Origin: Phaeodactylibacter sp.
GTDB lineage: Bacteria > Bacteroidota > Bacteroidia > Chitinophagales > Saprospiraceae
Direction: 5' to 3'
Assembly (NCBI GenBank): GCA_024103175.1
Contig: JAGFJE010000433.1
Coordinates: 19,874 to 83,873 of the forward strand
DNA length: 64,000 bases
The notes below the pieces were generated by a model. That model was not told where the DNA came from. It saw only the letters and a list, made by a program, of their open reading frames with translations, and did not search any database. The translations under genes were made by a program, and so were the position numbers. Shown here one piece after another: positions 15,371-24,331 of this stretch. Every line of letters starts with the position of its first letter. Positions within the stretch are counted from its first letter, which is position 1.

Positions 15371-18163
15371 TTAAAAACGCAGGCTGACGTTAACGAAGTA
15401 GTTCCTGCCATACAAGTAGTAGTAACGCGGGATGAACACCGAATCGTCGCCCGCCCGCACATCAAAGTCAAAGCGAAGCTGGTCGAATCCGCCGGTAATG
15501 AAGTCCTGGTTGTCCAGGATGTTGTTCACGCCGAGGTTGAGGTACAGGAAGAGGTCTCCGAAACGGAAGGATTTGCCGCCGAAAAAGTCCATGGTGAAAG
15601 CGCCGTCTCCCTGCTCCTGCGCGATGATCCGGTCGTATTCTGTCGAATTGGGTTCCACGCCCAGTACCACCTCACGGGTGCGGGAAAGCGGGTTGTAGTC
15701 GATCCAGACCCCATCGAAATAGTTGAAGTTGAGGTAGGCGAACCAGTAACCCTTCGGGCGGTACTGCAGGCCCAGGGTGTAGGCGTTCTGCGGCCGCCCT
15801 GGCAGGCGGATATTCTCGGCATACACCTCGAAGCCAGTGGCGTCGGCGTCGAAAGCATCTGAATTGTCCTCGTACAGATAACCGGTGCCGGTGGAGTTGA
15901 AGATGTACTGCCCGAGGGCCGCCACCGCGCTCGCGCTCAGGCTGGGCGTCACCTTGGCTTCCACTGCCAGCTCGGCGCCCAGGTGGCGCTGGTTCAGCCC
16001 GGTGATCACGAAAGCGCCGAAGGAGCGGCTAAGGTCGTTGTAGAACTGAATGAGGTCGATGCGGTTCTCGAACTGGGTATAGTACGCGCTGGCCCTGGCC
16101 TTCACGTTCGGGGAGCGCAGCAGGTAGCCGGCCTCCCCGCCGTAGATCGTCTCGCTGTCCAGCCCAGGCGCCACCTGGTCGCGGGTGCGGGGGGAAACGA
16201 AGGAGTTGCGGGCGAATGGCGCGCGGGTCAGGAAGGCGGCGTTGGCAAAGAAGTAGTTGCGCCCGTCCATTTTATAGGTGGCGCCGCCTTTGATGCCGAT
16301 ATTGGTGAAATTTTCTTTGTCGGATTCACCGAAGGAGTTGTCGGGGAAGCGCCCGGTGCGGTACTTGCCGGTGCGCCAGAACTGGCTATGGGAAGCGCTG
16401 CCCGCCAGGAAGAGATCTACTTTAGGAAGCGACATCTCGCCCTGCATCCACAGTTCTCCCTTGCGCACGTCGATGTCGTAGTTGTATCCGAAAACATCAC
16501 CTTCAAAGAGGATCTCGCTGGGGTTGTTGAGGTCGTTCTGCTGAATATCGAAGTCATCCGAGAAATCGCGGACGGCGAAGGGGTCTACGTTTACAAAGAA
16601 ATCGCCGCCGAGCAGGTCCTCCACCGTTTTAAAGGTCTCGATGGTTTGCGACTGGTAGGAGACACCGCCGGTCAGCGTAAACTGGGTGGTAATGGCGTGC
16701 TGGTAGTTGGAATAGAAATTCAGCTCCCGGGTGTCATAGCGCCGGTCTTCCACCATATACTGCGACCACTTGCCGGTGTATTCCTGGCCCGCCAGCAGGT
16801 AGGCGAATTTCTCGTCCAGCAGGCTGTTGCGGTTGGCGTTGTAGAGGTTCTGCCACTGCACCTGGAGCTCTTCGGGATTGGCCAGCAGGTTGTTCTCGAC
16901 GATCGTTGCCGCTTCCTCCTGCCCCTGCAGGCGGAAGAAACTGGGCAGGTAGCGGTAGTAGTCCGGGCGGGGGTCGGGAGCGTCGAACCAGTTGAGAGCG
17001 GAGCTGCCGATGCGGCCGAACTGGTAGGAGGCGGCGGTAGTCAGGGTGGCCTTCGGGCTGATCGTCCAGTCGTGCCGAAGGATCACCACCGGCTGGTGGA
17101 TGTCGGAGACGCGGGAGTTGCGCACCTCGCCGTTCTGGTAGCCCCAGTAGGGGTTGTAATAATTGCTGCCCGCCAGGTCATAGAGTTCCTGGGTGCTGGC
17201 CCCTGCCCTGCCCCGTTTGGTCGGCGAACCGAAGACGTTGAGGTTCAGCAGGTGGTTGTCTCCCAGCTTGCGGTCGACCGACAGGAAGTAGGCCCAGGAA
17301 TCGTAGAACGTTCCCGGCTGATAGCCTTCATCGGCCCAGCGGTGCGAGCCGGAAAAGCTGACCGCCCAGCCGTTGTCCAGCATACCGGTGGAGAGGGTGG
17401 CCATGGCGCGGTTGCGGTATCCGCGGTTGGAAAGCGAATAGGTGGCGCGCACCTGCCGGCGCTGGGTAGAGGCGCGGGTGTCAATGGAAGTGGCGCCGCC
17501 CAGGCCACCGAAGGAATAGGGCACCGGGTTGAGGCCGACTTCGGTGTCCCGGTTGCGGACCACGTCGTTGAGGCCGCCCCAGGCGCTCCAGAACACGCGG
17601 CCGTTCTCCAACTCATTGAAGGGGATGCCGTTGATGTACACGGCGGCCTCTTCCGAGTCGTAGCCCCGCAGGCGGAAACGGGCCGAGCCAAAGGTGAAGG
17701 CGGCGGCGGACACGAAGACGTCGCGGGAAGCGGAGAGCACGCCGGAGATATTCTGGTTGTCCGACTCCTGCTCCAGGTCTTCGTCCGACAAGGTAATGGT
17801 CGGAATGAAGTCCTCTTTGTTGATGATCCCGGATTCCTGTTGCTCGGGCGCCAGCTCGATGACGCCCAGGTTAAAATCCAGGCCACCATCGCTTTCCACC
17901 ACCGCCTTGATGGACTGGCTGACATAACCGTCCGCTTCGATAGTGAAAGTGTGCTCCCCTTCTTCTACTCCGAAGAACAGGAAAGCCCCTTTCTCGTCGG
18001 TCACCGTAGTAGCCCTCGATTCGTCCATGTTGACGACTACCCCTTCCACCGGCAGGCGGGTCTCACTGTCGTGGACGACACCGCGCACGTTGACCGTTTT
18101 GGCGTGGATAGAAAGCGTCAGAAAAAGGGTTAAAAGGGTAAGAAATGTGCTTTTCAAATGCAT
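15371..18163 (-). CDS. TonB-dependent outer-membrane receptor
   Basis: 930 residues. A signal peptide (MHLKSTFLTLLTLFLTLSIHA) is followed by a carboxypeptidase-like regulatory domain (VRGVVHDSETRLPVEGVVV, about 24-110), a plug with the FRLRGYDSEEAAVYINGIP segment (about 130-230) and a long beta-barrel ending in YGRNYFVNVSLRF, the C-terminal aromatic signature for outer-membrane insertion. It imports a ligand using TonB energy. It is upstream of the DUF5689 lipoprotein in one transcript and divergent from a secreted nuclease/phosphatase, a set that may serve uptake of nucleic acid or phosphate. It is GC-rich and intact. Confidence 0.93.
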   Translation of the reverse strand: MHLKSTFLTLLTLFLTLSIHAKTVNVRGVVHDSETRLPVEGVVVNMDESRATTVTDEKGAFLFFGVEEGEHTFTIEADGYVSQSIKAVVESDGGLDFNLGVIELAPEQQESGIINKEDFIPTITLSDEDLEQESDNQNISGVLSASRDVFVSAAAFTFGSARFRLRGYDSEEAAVYINGIPFNELENGRVFWSAWGGLNDVVRNRDTEVGLNPVPYSFGGLGGATSIDTRASTQRRQVRATYSLSNRGYRNRAMATLSTGMLDNGWAVSFSGSHRWADEGYQPGTFYDSWAYFLSVDRKLGDNHLLNLNVFGSPTKRGRAGASTQELYDLAGSNYYNPYWGYQNGEVRNSRVSDIHQPVVILRHDWTISPKATLTTAASYQFGRIGSSALNWFDAPDPRPDYYRYLPSFFRLQGQEEAATIVENNLLANPEELQVQWQNLYNANRNSLLDEKFAYLLAGQEYTGKWSQYMVEDRRYDTRELNFYSNYQHAITTQFTLTGGVSYQSQTIETFKTVEDLLGGDFFVNVDPFAVRDFSDDFDIQQNDLNNPSEILFEGDVFGYNYDIDVRKGELWMQGEMSLPKVDLFLAGSASHSQFWRTGKYRTGRFPDNSFGESDKENFTNIGIKGGATYKMDGRNYFFANAAFLTRAPFARNSFVSPRTRDQVAPGLDSETIYGGEAGYLLRSPNVKARASAYYTQFENRIDLIQFYNDLSRSFGAFVITGLNQRHLGAELAVEAKVTPSLSASAVAALGQYIFNSTGTGYLYEDNSDAFDADATGFEVYAENIRLPGRPQNAYTLGLQYRPKGYWFAYLNFNYFDGVWIDYNPLSRTREVVLGVEPNSTEYDRIIAQEQGDGAFTMDFFGGKSFRFGDLFLYLNLGVNNILDNQDFITGGFDQLRFDFDVRAGDDSVFIPRYYYLYGRNYFVNVSLRF

Positions 18164-18496
18164 AATTATTTTGATTTCTGAAATACCGAAGGGTTGAAGG
18201 GCGGTTTTGGGCTGGCAGATAGTTGATTGGTTGCCCGTCTTCGCTGAGGCTCAGCCGGGTAAAATTGGTTGATTGGTTGCCCGTCTTCGCTGAGGCTCAG
18301 CCGGGTAAAATTGGTTGATTGGGGTGATTGGGTTGATTGGTTGATTGGGTTGATTGGTTGATTGATCTAATCAACAAATTAACCAGATCCTACTGAATAG
18401 AGAGTGCAAAATTAGAAGAAATGCACAATTGTGAAGCCTTACCTTTGAAAAATTTAAACGAAAGTTAATATCATTGCTGTAAAGAATAAACATACT
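18164..18496. repeat. Intergenic repeats: 46-bp palindromic unit twice plus GGTTGATT runs
   Basis: The divergent space between receptor and nuclease genes. A 46-base unit occurs twice in tandem (18222-18313). It contains the palindrome GCTGAGGCTCAGC framed by CCCG and CGGG. It is followed by a GGTTGATTGGGTTGATTGG tandem array to about 18364, then an inverted stretch (AATCAACAAATTAACC). The same core is found at 37884-37920 and 56378-56416. Any promoters of the two genes must lie in the remaining AT-rich parts near 18180 and 18400-18490. Confidence 0.85.
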
Positions 18497-19573
18497 ATGC
18501 TTTTCAGACTATCCTTTTTGTTTTTCCTTTCCCTTCTCTCCCTCCAGGCTTTTGCCCAGCAACAGTACAAGGTGGGCCTCATCGGTTTTTACAACTTCGA
18601 AAACCTGTTCGATACGCTCGACGCGCCCGATGTGCGAGATGAGGAGTTCACCCCCACCGGGAGCAACCTGTGGAATACAGAGAAGTATCTTGAGAAACTC
18701 CACAACCTGTCCAGGGTAGTGTCCGAACTGGGGACGAGCATAACGCCCGACGGCGTATCCATCCTCGGCGTTTCGGAGGTGGAGAACCGGAAAGTGCTGG
18801 AAGATTTCGTCAAGCAGCCCCTGATCCGGGACAGGAACTACCAGGTCGTGCACCACGACTCGCCGGACGAGCGGGGCATCGACGTAGCGCTGCTGTACAA
18901 CCCGAAATACTTCGAAGTGTTGGGCACAAAGGCCATGCCCCTCATCATCTACCGCGACAGCGGCGAGCGGGACTATACCCGCGACGTGTTCCTCGTCTCC
19001 GGCCTGTACGACGGCGAGCCGCTGCACATTATGGTCAACCACTGGCCGAGCCGCAGCGGCGGGGAAGCCGCCAGCCAGCCCTTCCGCAACGCCGCCGCCA
19101 TGATCTGCAAGGCCGCCGCCGACTCCCTCATGCGGGAAGACCCCTACGCCAAGGTCATCATCATGGGCGACCTCAACGACGACCCCATCAGCCCCAGCGT
19201 AAAAAAGATCCTCAATGCCCAGCGGGAAAAGGAATCCGTCCGGAGAGGCGGCCTGTACAACCCTATGTACAATTTGTTCAAAAAAGGCATCGGCACCCTG
19301 GCCTACCGGGACGCCTGGAGCCTGTTCGACCAGATCCTGCTCAGCTACGGCTTTGTGAGCAAAAGGGCGGAGGGTTACAAATATTATAAGGTGTTCGTCC
19401 ACAACGAGCCCTACCTGCTGCAATCGAGCGGGCAGTACGCGGGCTATCCGTTCCGCACTTTTGGCGGCGGGGCCTACCTGGGCGGGTACAGCGACCACTT
19501 TGCGGTGTATGTGGCGTTGGTGAAGGAGGTTAGCCCCAAGCCCCCCTCAGTCCCCCCGGGGGGGGGAGGTTAG
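18497..19573 (+). CDS. Secreted endonuclease/exonuclease/phosphatase family protein
   Basis: 358 residues with a signal peptide (MLFRLSFLFFLSLLSLQAFA). EEP-fold motifs: IGFYNFENLFD (metal-binding Asn/Glu), ILGVSEVENRKV, RGIDVALLY, VNHWPSRSGG with the catalytic His, and IIMGDLNDDP with the catalytic Asp. Members cleave DNA, RNA or phosphate esters. It is divergent from the TonB receptor/DUF5689 pair, with which it probably works outside the cell. The last 13 residues (KPPSVPPGGGG and neighbours) are encoded by an intergenic-type repeat and are not part of the fold, so the original stop has been replaced by read-through into the repeat. Confidence 0.87.
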   Translation: MLFRLSFLFFLSLLSLQAFAQQQYKVGLIGFYNFENLFDTLDAPDVRDEEFTPTGSNLWNTEKYLEKLHNLSRVVSELGTSITPDGVSILGVSEVENRKVLEDFVKQPLIRDRNYQVVHHDSPDERGIDVALLYNPKYFEVLGTKAMPLIIYRDSGERDYTRDVFLVSGLYDGEPLHIMVNHWPSRSGGEAASQPFRNAAAMICKAAADSLMREDPYAKVIIMGDLNDDPISPSVKKILNAQREKESVRRGGLYNPMYNLFKKGIGTLAYRDAWSLFDQILLSYGFVSKRAEGYKYYKVFVHNEPYLLQSSGQYAGYPFRTFGGGAYLGGYSDHFAVYVALVKEVSPKPPSVPPGGGG

Positions 19574-19800
19574 CCCCCTCAGTCCCCCCGATAGCGCCGC
19601 AGGTTAAAGTTCTATGTTTTTGGACTGGAGCGCGGACTTCCAAGTCCGCGAATATGATCGATTAAGCGGGCCTGGAGGCCCGCGCTCCAGTTAGTTTACA
19701 ATATAAGTTTTCAATCTGCGGCGCTAAAGGGGGGAGGTTAGCCCCCTCAGTCCCCCCCTCTCCTTCGCATAGCTTCGACGAGCGGAGAAAGGGGGAAGGT
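19525..19800. repeat. Repeat block: GGAGGTTAGCCCCCTCAGTC units
   Basis: Three copies of a unit containing GTTAGCCCC, CTCAGTCCCCCC (near 19528, 19568 and 19737), with poly-C/poly-G runs able to pair with each other. The first copy is translated as the tail of the nuclease. A nested hairpin element (19592-19726) has split the block. It ends near TCCTTCGCATAGCTTCGACG. A related block is in the kinase gene at 63199-63333. Apart from these repeats I see nothing between 19574 and 19883. Confidence 0.85.
19592..19726. repeat. 135-bp nested hairpin (cloverleaf-like) element
   Basis: Outer arms TAGCGCCGCAG / CTGCGGCGCTA (19592-19602, 19716-19726). Inner arms ACTGGAGCGCGG / CCGCGCTCCAGT (19624-19635, 19680-19691). 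Within these are two separate hairpins: CGCGGACTTCCAAGTCCGCG (19631-19650) and GCGGGCCTGGAGGCCCGC (19666-19683). A single strand could fold into a three-way junction. It carries no ORF. It looks like a palindromic mobile repeat inserted inside an older C-rich repeat. Confidence 0.8.
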
Positions 19801-19883
19801 GGCTGAATGGGGCTGGCGTTATTGGTTATTAGAGCATGTTTGGAGGCCACCCTTTGGGCGATAAATTATCCTTTTGAACAAGC

Positions 19884-20501
19884 CTAATCTACGAGAAGCC
19901 CAAGGTCTAAAATAAATCCCGGCAGCACATTCTCACCATTGAGTTGCTGGTCAAACCCGGTAATAATTTCCTCACTGCCGTCGGCACGGTAGATGTAGGT
20001 TTTTTGTTCCTTCGGGTCAATCAGCCAGGCAAGTGATACGCCGTTGGCCATCCAGATGTCTTTCATTTTGCGTTTCAGGCGGGGCAGGGAATCGGATTGG
20101 GAGCGGACTTCGATGATGAAATCGGGGACTAAAGGCGGGAAAGTTTTTCGCTGTGCGGGGGTAAGTGGGTTCAGTTTTTCCCAGGAAACCCAGGAGGCGT
20201 CCGCCGAGCGGGTGGAGCCATCAGGTAGGCAGAATCCGGTAGAGGGGCTGAAAGCGCGGCCTTGGCCATCTCGTTTACTGAAATTCCTGAGTTCGGCGAA
20301 TACTTCGCCTTCGTGATAACCGGAGTCTAGGTTTACAGGGGGCATGATCCAGATCTTTCCATTGGGCTCCCGCTCAGCCTGTAAATCGGGGTTATTCCGG
20401 CAAAACTGTACGAATTCCTCCTGGGTCAGGGGTTCGGAGAGGCTGATCTCCAGCCCTTCTTCATCGGGTAATGCTATGGTAATACCGGTTGAGCCCGCCA
20501 T
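19884..20501 (-). CDS. Uma2 family (DUF820) PD-(D/E)xK nuclease-like protein
   Basis: 205 residues, typical length. LTQEEFVQFCRNNPDLQAER is the usual N-terminal part. The nuclease-like core has Asp in STRSADASWVS, then PDFIIEVRSQSDSL carrying the E-x-R/K pair, and AWLIDPKEQKTYIYR. The family is widely distributed in several paralogues in Bacteroidota and cyanobacteria, and its role (DNA cleavage, mobile defence) is not settled. It is transcribed alone, divergent from the Pif1-like helicase gene. Confidence 0.85.
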   Translation of the reverse strand: MAGSTGITIALPDEEGLEISLSEPLTQEEFVQFCRNNPDLQAEREPNGKIWIMPPVNLDSGYHEGEVFAELRNFSKRDGQGRAFSPSTGFCLPDGSTRSADASWVSWEKLNPLTPAQRKTFPPLVPDFIIEVRSQSDSLPRLKRKMKDIWMANGVSLAWLIDPKEQKTYIYRADGSEEIITGFDQQLNGENVLPGFILDLGLLVD

Positions 20502-20568
20502 GGGTTGTTGATGATTTTGCTTCCCAATTTAAGTGTTTTCAGGGGATTGCCAAAAAATGCCGGTTAAT

Positions 20569-20601
20569 AGATCTTCCAGATTTCGGAAATCTGGAAGATC
20601 T
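20569..20601. repeat. 33-bp perfect palindrome
   Basis: Two 16-base arms (AGATCTTCCAGATTTC and its complement) around one G. It lies in the divergent space between the Uma2 and helicase genes, so it is not a shared terminator. It could be an operator or a palindromic dispersed repeat. Confidence 0.8.
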
Positions 20602-20659
20602 AATCTTTTTATCTGCAAGCCAAATTCCGTAATTTCAGGGTTCAATTACACACCACCCC

Positions 20660-21961
20660 ATGGCGATCGACAAAAAACCGCTGGAACTGAGCCCCGACTT
20701 CAAATACGCGCTCGACCGCATCGAAAAGCAAGGGCGCAACCTGTTCATCACCGGGAGGGCCGGCACCGGCAAGTCCACCCTGCTGCAGCTCTTTCGCAAT
20801 ACGACCCGTAAGAAAACCGTCGTCCTTGCCCCTACCGGCATAGCCGCCCTCAACGTGAAAGGGCAGACCATCCATTCCTTCTTTGGCTTTCCGCCCCGCC
20901 CGCTGGCCCTTTCCGATATCAAGAAGCGGCGCAACCGGCGATTGTACCAGAATATGGAAGTGCTGGTCATCGACGAAGTGTCTATGGTGCGGGCCGACCT
21001 GCTGGACAACATCGACTGGTTCCTGCGTATCAACCGGGATGTTCCCCTGCCCTTCGGCGGGCTGCAGGTGGTGTTCTTCGGCGACCTGTTCCAACTGCCG
21101 CCGGTGGTGGCCAATGACGTGGAGGCCATGCGCTTTCAGCTGGAGTACGACTCGCCCTATTTTTTCTCCGCCCGCGTTATGCAGGAGGAGGGTTTTGATA
21201 TGGAAAAGATGGAGCTGCGCAGGGTCTACCGGCAGGAGAACCGCCACTTCCTCCGCCTGCTGGAAGCCGTCCGCCTCAACCGTATCGACTACGACGACCT
21301 GGAAGACCTCAACGGCCGCTGCCTGCCGCAGTTCGAGCCGGAGGATTTCTACATTACCCTCTCCGCCCGCAACGCCACCGTGGACGCCATTAACAATAAA
21401 GAATTAGGGCAGATCCCCCTGCCAGAGAGAATATACCTGGCCGACATCACCGGCGATTTCAACCCCAAGCTCTACCCTACCGACCCGGCCCTGCGGCTCA
21501 AGCTCGGCGCCCAGGTCATGTTCCTCAAGAACGACCCGGACAAGCAGTTCGTCAACGGCACCATCGGCAAGGTGGCGGATATGACGGAGGAGACGATCAC
21601 GGTGACGATAGAAGAGGAAGGCGGCCAGCCCCGCCGCATTGAGGTAGGCAAAATGGATTGGGAGATCCTGCGCTACAAACCCAGCCCGACGCAGGCCGAT
21701 AAGATCGAAACAGAAACCATCGGCACCTTCCGGCAGTTCCCCGTGAAGCTGGCCTGGGCCATCACCATTCACAAATCCCAGGGTAAGACCTTCGACAAGG
21801 CCATCATCGACCTGGGGCGGGGCGCCTTCGAGCACGGGCAGGCCTATGTGGCCCTCAGCCGCTGCCGCAGCCTGGAAGGCATTGTGCTGCGGCAGCCCAT
21901 GCGCCTGCAGGACATCATTACCGATGAGAAGGTGGTGGAGTATTATGAAGCGCATTTTTAG
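20660..21961 (+). CDS. Pif1-like / RecD-like AAA helicase
   Basis: 433 residues of a superfamily 1B helicase. Walker A is TGRAGTGKSTLL (about 31-42), followed by VVLAPTGIAALNVKGQTIHS (motif Ia), VLVIDEVSMV (Walker B), FFGDLFQLPPV (motif III), then AITIHKSQGKTFDKAI (motif V) and AYVALSRCRSLEGI (motif VI). These define Pif1-type 5'-3' DNA helicases that unwind DNA, RNA-DNA hybrids or G-quadruplexes. It ends soon after motif VI, without an extra C-terminal HTH domain. It is transcribed alone, and the tandem TTCGGGG repeat begins right after its stop. Confidence 0.9.
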   Translation: MAIDKKPLELSPDFKYALDRIEKQGRNLFITGRAGTGKSTLLQLFRNTTRKKTVVLAPTGIAALNVKGQTIHSFFGFPPRPLALSDIKKRRNRRLYQNMEVLVIDEVSMVRADLLDNIDWFLRINRDVPLPFGGLQVVFFGDLFQLPPVVANDVEAMRFQLEYDSPYFFSARVMQEEGFDMEKMELRRVYRQENRHFLRLLEAVRLNRIDYDDLEDLNGRCLPQFEPEDFYITLSARNATVDAINNKELGQIPLPERIYLADITGDFNPKLYPTDPALRLKLGAQVMFLKNDPDKQFVNGTIGKVADMTEETITVTIEEEGGQPRRIEVGKMDWEILRYKPSPTQADKIETETIGTFRQFPVKLAWAITIHKSQGKTFDKAIIDLGRGAFEHGQAYVALSRCRSLEGIVLRQPMRLQDIITDEKVVEYYEAHF

Positions 21962-21966
21962 CCGGT

Positions 21967-22007
21967 GTTCGGGGTTCGGGGTTCGCTATTCGGGGTTCGG
22001 GGTTCGG
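21967..22007. repeat. GGGGTTC tandem repeat
   Basis: Four GGGGTTCGGGGTTC-like units in about 40 bases directly after the helicase stop. G-runs at regular spacing could form a G-quadruplex on the plus strand. The rest of the space to 22168 shows nothing recognisable. Confidence 0.7.
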
Positions 22008-22168
22008 CCCGCGTCCGCGCCGCCGAACTTGGTTGAGCCAGGGCCCCGGTTAAAAATGCCGCGAAAGCACAAATTTGCTCCAAACAGAACCTTTTTGCCT
22101 GTTTTTCCGTCAAATATACATGACAGGCATAAGCTTAAACTTGGTGAAAAACCCATAACAAAAAATAT

Positions 22169-23383
22169 ATGGCACGAAGAGATGCTCCCGGCCCATCGGG
22201 ATCCAGAAATACGCTGCGGGCTTTTTTACTGATCGTCGCTCTCAGCCTTATCGGTATTATTTTGTACAAAAAGTTTATTTCGCCTCCGGGCTACTCCAAC
22301 GTTCCCAAGGAGCTGCAGATCAACTACGTCCCCTCCGACTTCCAGATCAGCATCGATGAAGACGACGCACTGGCCATTCTTTCCAACCCCCAGCGTTACC
22401 GGCGGGAATTCAACGACCTGGTGTACGACATCAACATGTCTATCCTCTATCACGTGGCCAACCGTATGAACCTCAACCCGGAAGACAAGGCGCAGCTCCA
22501 GGACGAATACGAAAAACACCACCCTTACCTGCGCAACCTCTACTACCACGATTTTGTGGCATTGAAAGACACCACATCCCAGTTGTATCAGACCTGGTAT
22601 GATAACGAGGGCTCCAACGCCATCGATGTGCTCCGGGAAGTGGCCTCCAAATACACCTGCTTTTTCGTCACCCAGATCATTACCACCCTGGTGCCCACCA
22701 AAGGAGGCAGTATTTTCGCCAAAGGGCAAAGCGTAGACACGCCCTGCGGCGTAGCCATGCAGGAAGCCCTAAACCCCATGATGAAGCGCCTGGAGGAACG
22801 GGCCGCCATTGAAGACTTCAGCCGCTCGCGGGGGCTGCTGCAGGAAAAGGTGGAAAAGGCCATTGCCGAACTGGCCACCATGGAAGTAAGGGATAAAAAG
22901 GGGCTGAACAAGCAGCTGCAAACCAGGGTGCTGGGCTTTGCCGTGTCCTCTTCCGATATAGAAGTCTCGGCCATCAGCATCCTCAAGGTCGGTTTCCGTC
23001 TGAATGAATACTTTGACATCAACCTGAATGCCAAGCAGGGCATCGTCACCATTACCCTTCCGGAACCCACCATCCTTTCTCATGAAGTATATCCAAAGAT
23101 CGACAAGCTGGACATCGGCTGGTTGCGGGAGGTGCAGAGTGTCGACCTCAATAAGAACTTTAACGCACTGCGGGCGGAGTTTCGCCGGGAAGCCCTGGCC
23201 AGCGATATTATGGACAAGGCAAGGGCCAATGCCATCGAATTGATGAACACCATGTTCACACCCGCCGTCAAAGGGTTGAACAACCGGTACAACATCCGGG
23301 TGCAGTTCCGGCAAGGAACCGAGGCGCCGGAATATTATCCGGAAAACGCCCCCTCCACCTATGATAATCAATACCGGGACTGA
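22169..23383 (+). CDS. DUF4230 membrane-anchored protein
   Basis: 404 residues. A short basic N-terminus is followed by one transmembrane helix (LRAFLLIVALSLIGIILY, about 16-33), so most of the protein is periplasmic. The C-terminal half (from about residue 255) fits DUF4230: NLNAKQGIVTITLPEPTILS, then the DIGWLREVQSVDLN segment and a long helix. The N-terminal half (IDEDDALAILSNPQRYRREF and following) is helical and not assigned. Its function is unknown. Gene length and frame look normal. Confidence 0.72.
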   Translation: MARRDAPGPSGSRNTLRAFLLIVALSLIGIILYKKFISPPGYSNVPKELQINYVPSDFQISIDEDDALAILSNPQRYRREFNDLVYDINMSILYHVANRMNLNPEDKAQLQDEYEKHHPYLRNLYYHDFVALKDTTSQLYQTWYDNEGSNAIDVLREVASKYTCFFVTQIITTLVPTKGGSIFAKGQSVDTPCGVAMQEALNPMMKRLEERAAIEDFSRSRGLLQEKVEKAIAELATMEVRDKKGLNKQLQTRVLGFAVSSSDIEVSAISILKVGFRLNEYFDINLNAKQGIVTITLPEPTILSHEVYPKIDKLDIGWLREVQSVDLNKNFNALRAEFRREALASDIMDKARANAIELMNTMFTPAVKGLNNRYNIRVQFRQGTEAPEYYPENAPSTYDNQYRD

Positions 23384-23470
23384 AGGAGCTTATCTGAACT
23401 AAGTCTAAATTAATTTGTTGAAATCATCCCGGATCGCTATTTTCGCAAAGCAACCACTTCACATACACCC

Positions 23471-24139
23471 ATGCGGCCAGTTTCGATCATACTTGCTGAC
23501 TCCCAATACCTTACCCGATTAGGGCTCAAACACCTGCTGCGGGGTAAAGAGCAATTTCGGGTAGTTGGAGAAGCCACCAAGGAATCCCAGCTTCTCGAGC
23601 GCATTAAAGCCTTTACTCCGCAGGTCGTCATCCTGGACTACAACCAGCCGGGCAACTTCAGCCACGCCACCGTCGAGAACATCAAGCGGTTAGCTCCTCT
23701 GGCCAACATTCTCATTATCAGTGCCGACAACAATAAAGAAAATATATACAGTATTCTGGAACTGGGTGTGAACAGCTTTCTGACCAAGGCTTGTGAAGAA
23801 GGAGAGATCCTTGACGCCATTAAGGCCACAGCCCGGGGAGAGAAGTTTTTCTGCTCGAAGGTTCTGGACTTCCTGCTGGAAAAAAGCTTTTCGAAGAACA
23901 ACGGCGATGACTCCTGCCATGCCACTCCCCTCTCTCCCCGCGAAGTCGAGATCGTCCAGTTGATCGCCAGGGGCCTGGTCGCCAAGGAAATTGCCGGCCA
24001 GCTCAACCTCAGCCCCCATACGGTTTACACCCACCGGAAGAATATCATGAAAAAACTCAAGCTCAACACTGCTTCCGAACTGGTTCTGTACGCCGTCCAA
24101 ATGGGCTGGGTAGAGAATAGTTGGCCGTCTCCAGAGTAG
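23471..24139 (+). CDS. NarL/FixJ-type response regulator
   Basis: 222 residues. A receiver domain has acidic residue Asp10, phospho-acceptor Asp56 (VVILDYNQP) and Lys in FLTKACE. A LuxR-type HTH follows (PLSPREVEIVQLIARGLVAK, HTVYTHRKNIMKKL). It binds DNA on phosphorylation. No histidine kinase lies beside it, so the partner is elsewhere. It stands alone between the DUF4230 gene and the LysM gene. Confidence 0.92.
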   Translation: MRPVSIILADSQYLTRLGLKHLLRGKEQFRVVGEATKESQLLERIKAFTPQVVILDYNQPGNFSHATVENIKRLAPLANILIISADNNKENIYSILELGVNSFLTKACEEGEILDAIKATARGEKFFCSKVLDFLLEKSFSKNNGDDSCHATPLSPREVEIVQLIARGLVAKEIAGQLNLSPHTVYTHRKNIMKKLKLNTASELVLYAVQMGWVENSWPSPE

Positions 24140-24331
24140 AAAGCCCGTAACGCAATCTTTTTATTGTATTATCCGTTCTACGAATATGTTATGTATTGTG
24201 CCACGGCTCAGCAACAAACAGAAGTTGACAAACTTGCATAAATTGCTGATTTCATTTACCTTACATGGATTTAAAGCTTGTTTCGGCAAGTTTTGAACTC
24301 CATTTCAGGCACGCTAATAAATTGACCCACA

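Noticed and set aside
15325..15471. A 49-codon N-terminal extension of the DUF5689 gene
   Set aside because: It overlaps the receptor gene and has no signal; the ATG at 15324 starts a clear lipoprotein signal.
15983..18133. A 716-codon open frame on the plus strand opposite the TonB receptor
   Set aside because: It is an antisense shadow of a GC-rich gene; it has no family motif, and the minus-strand gene has full receptor domains.
18222..18364. A CRISPR-like array
   Set aside because: Only two direct units and short simple repeats, no unique spacers of regular length, and no cas gene in the window.
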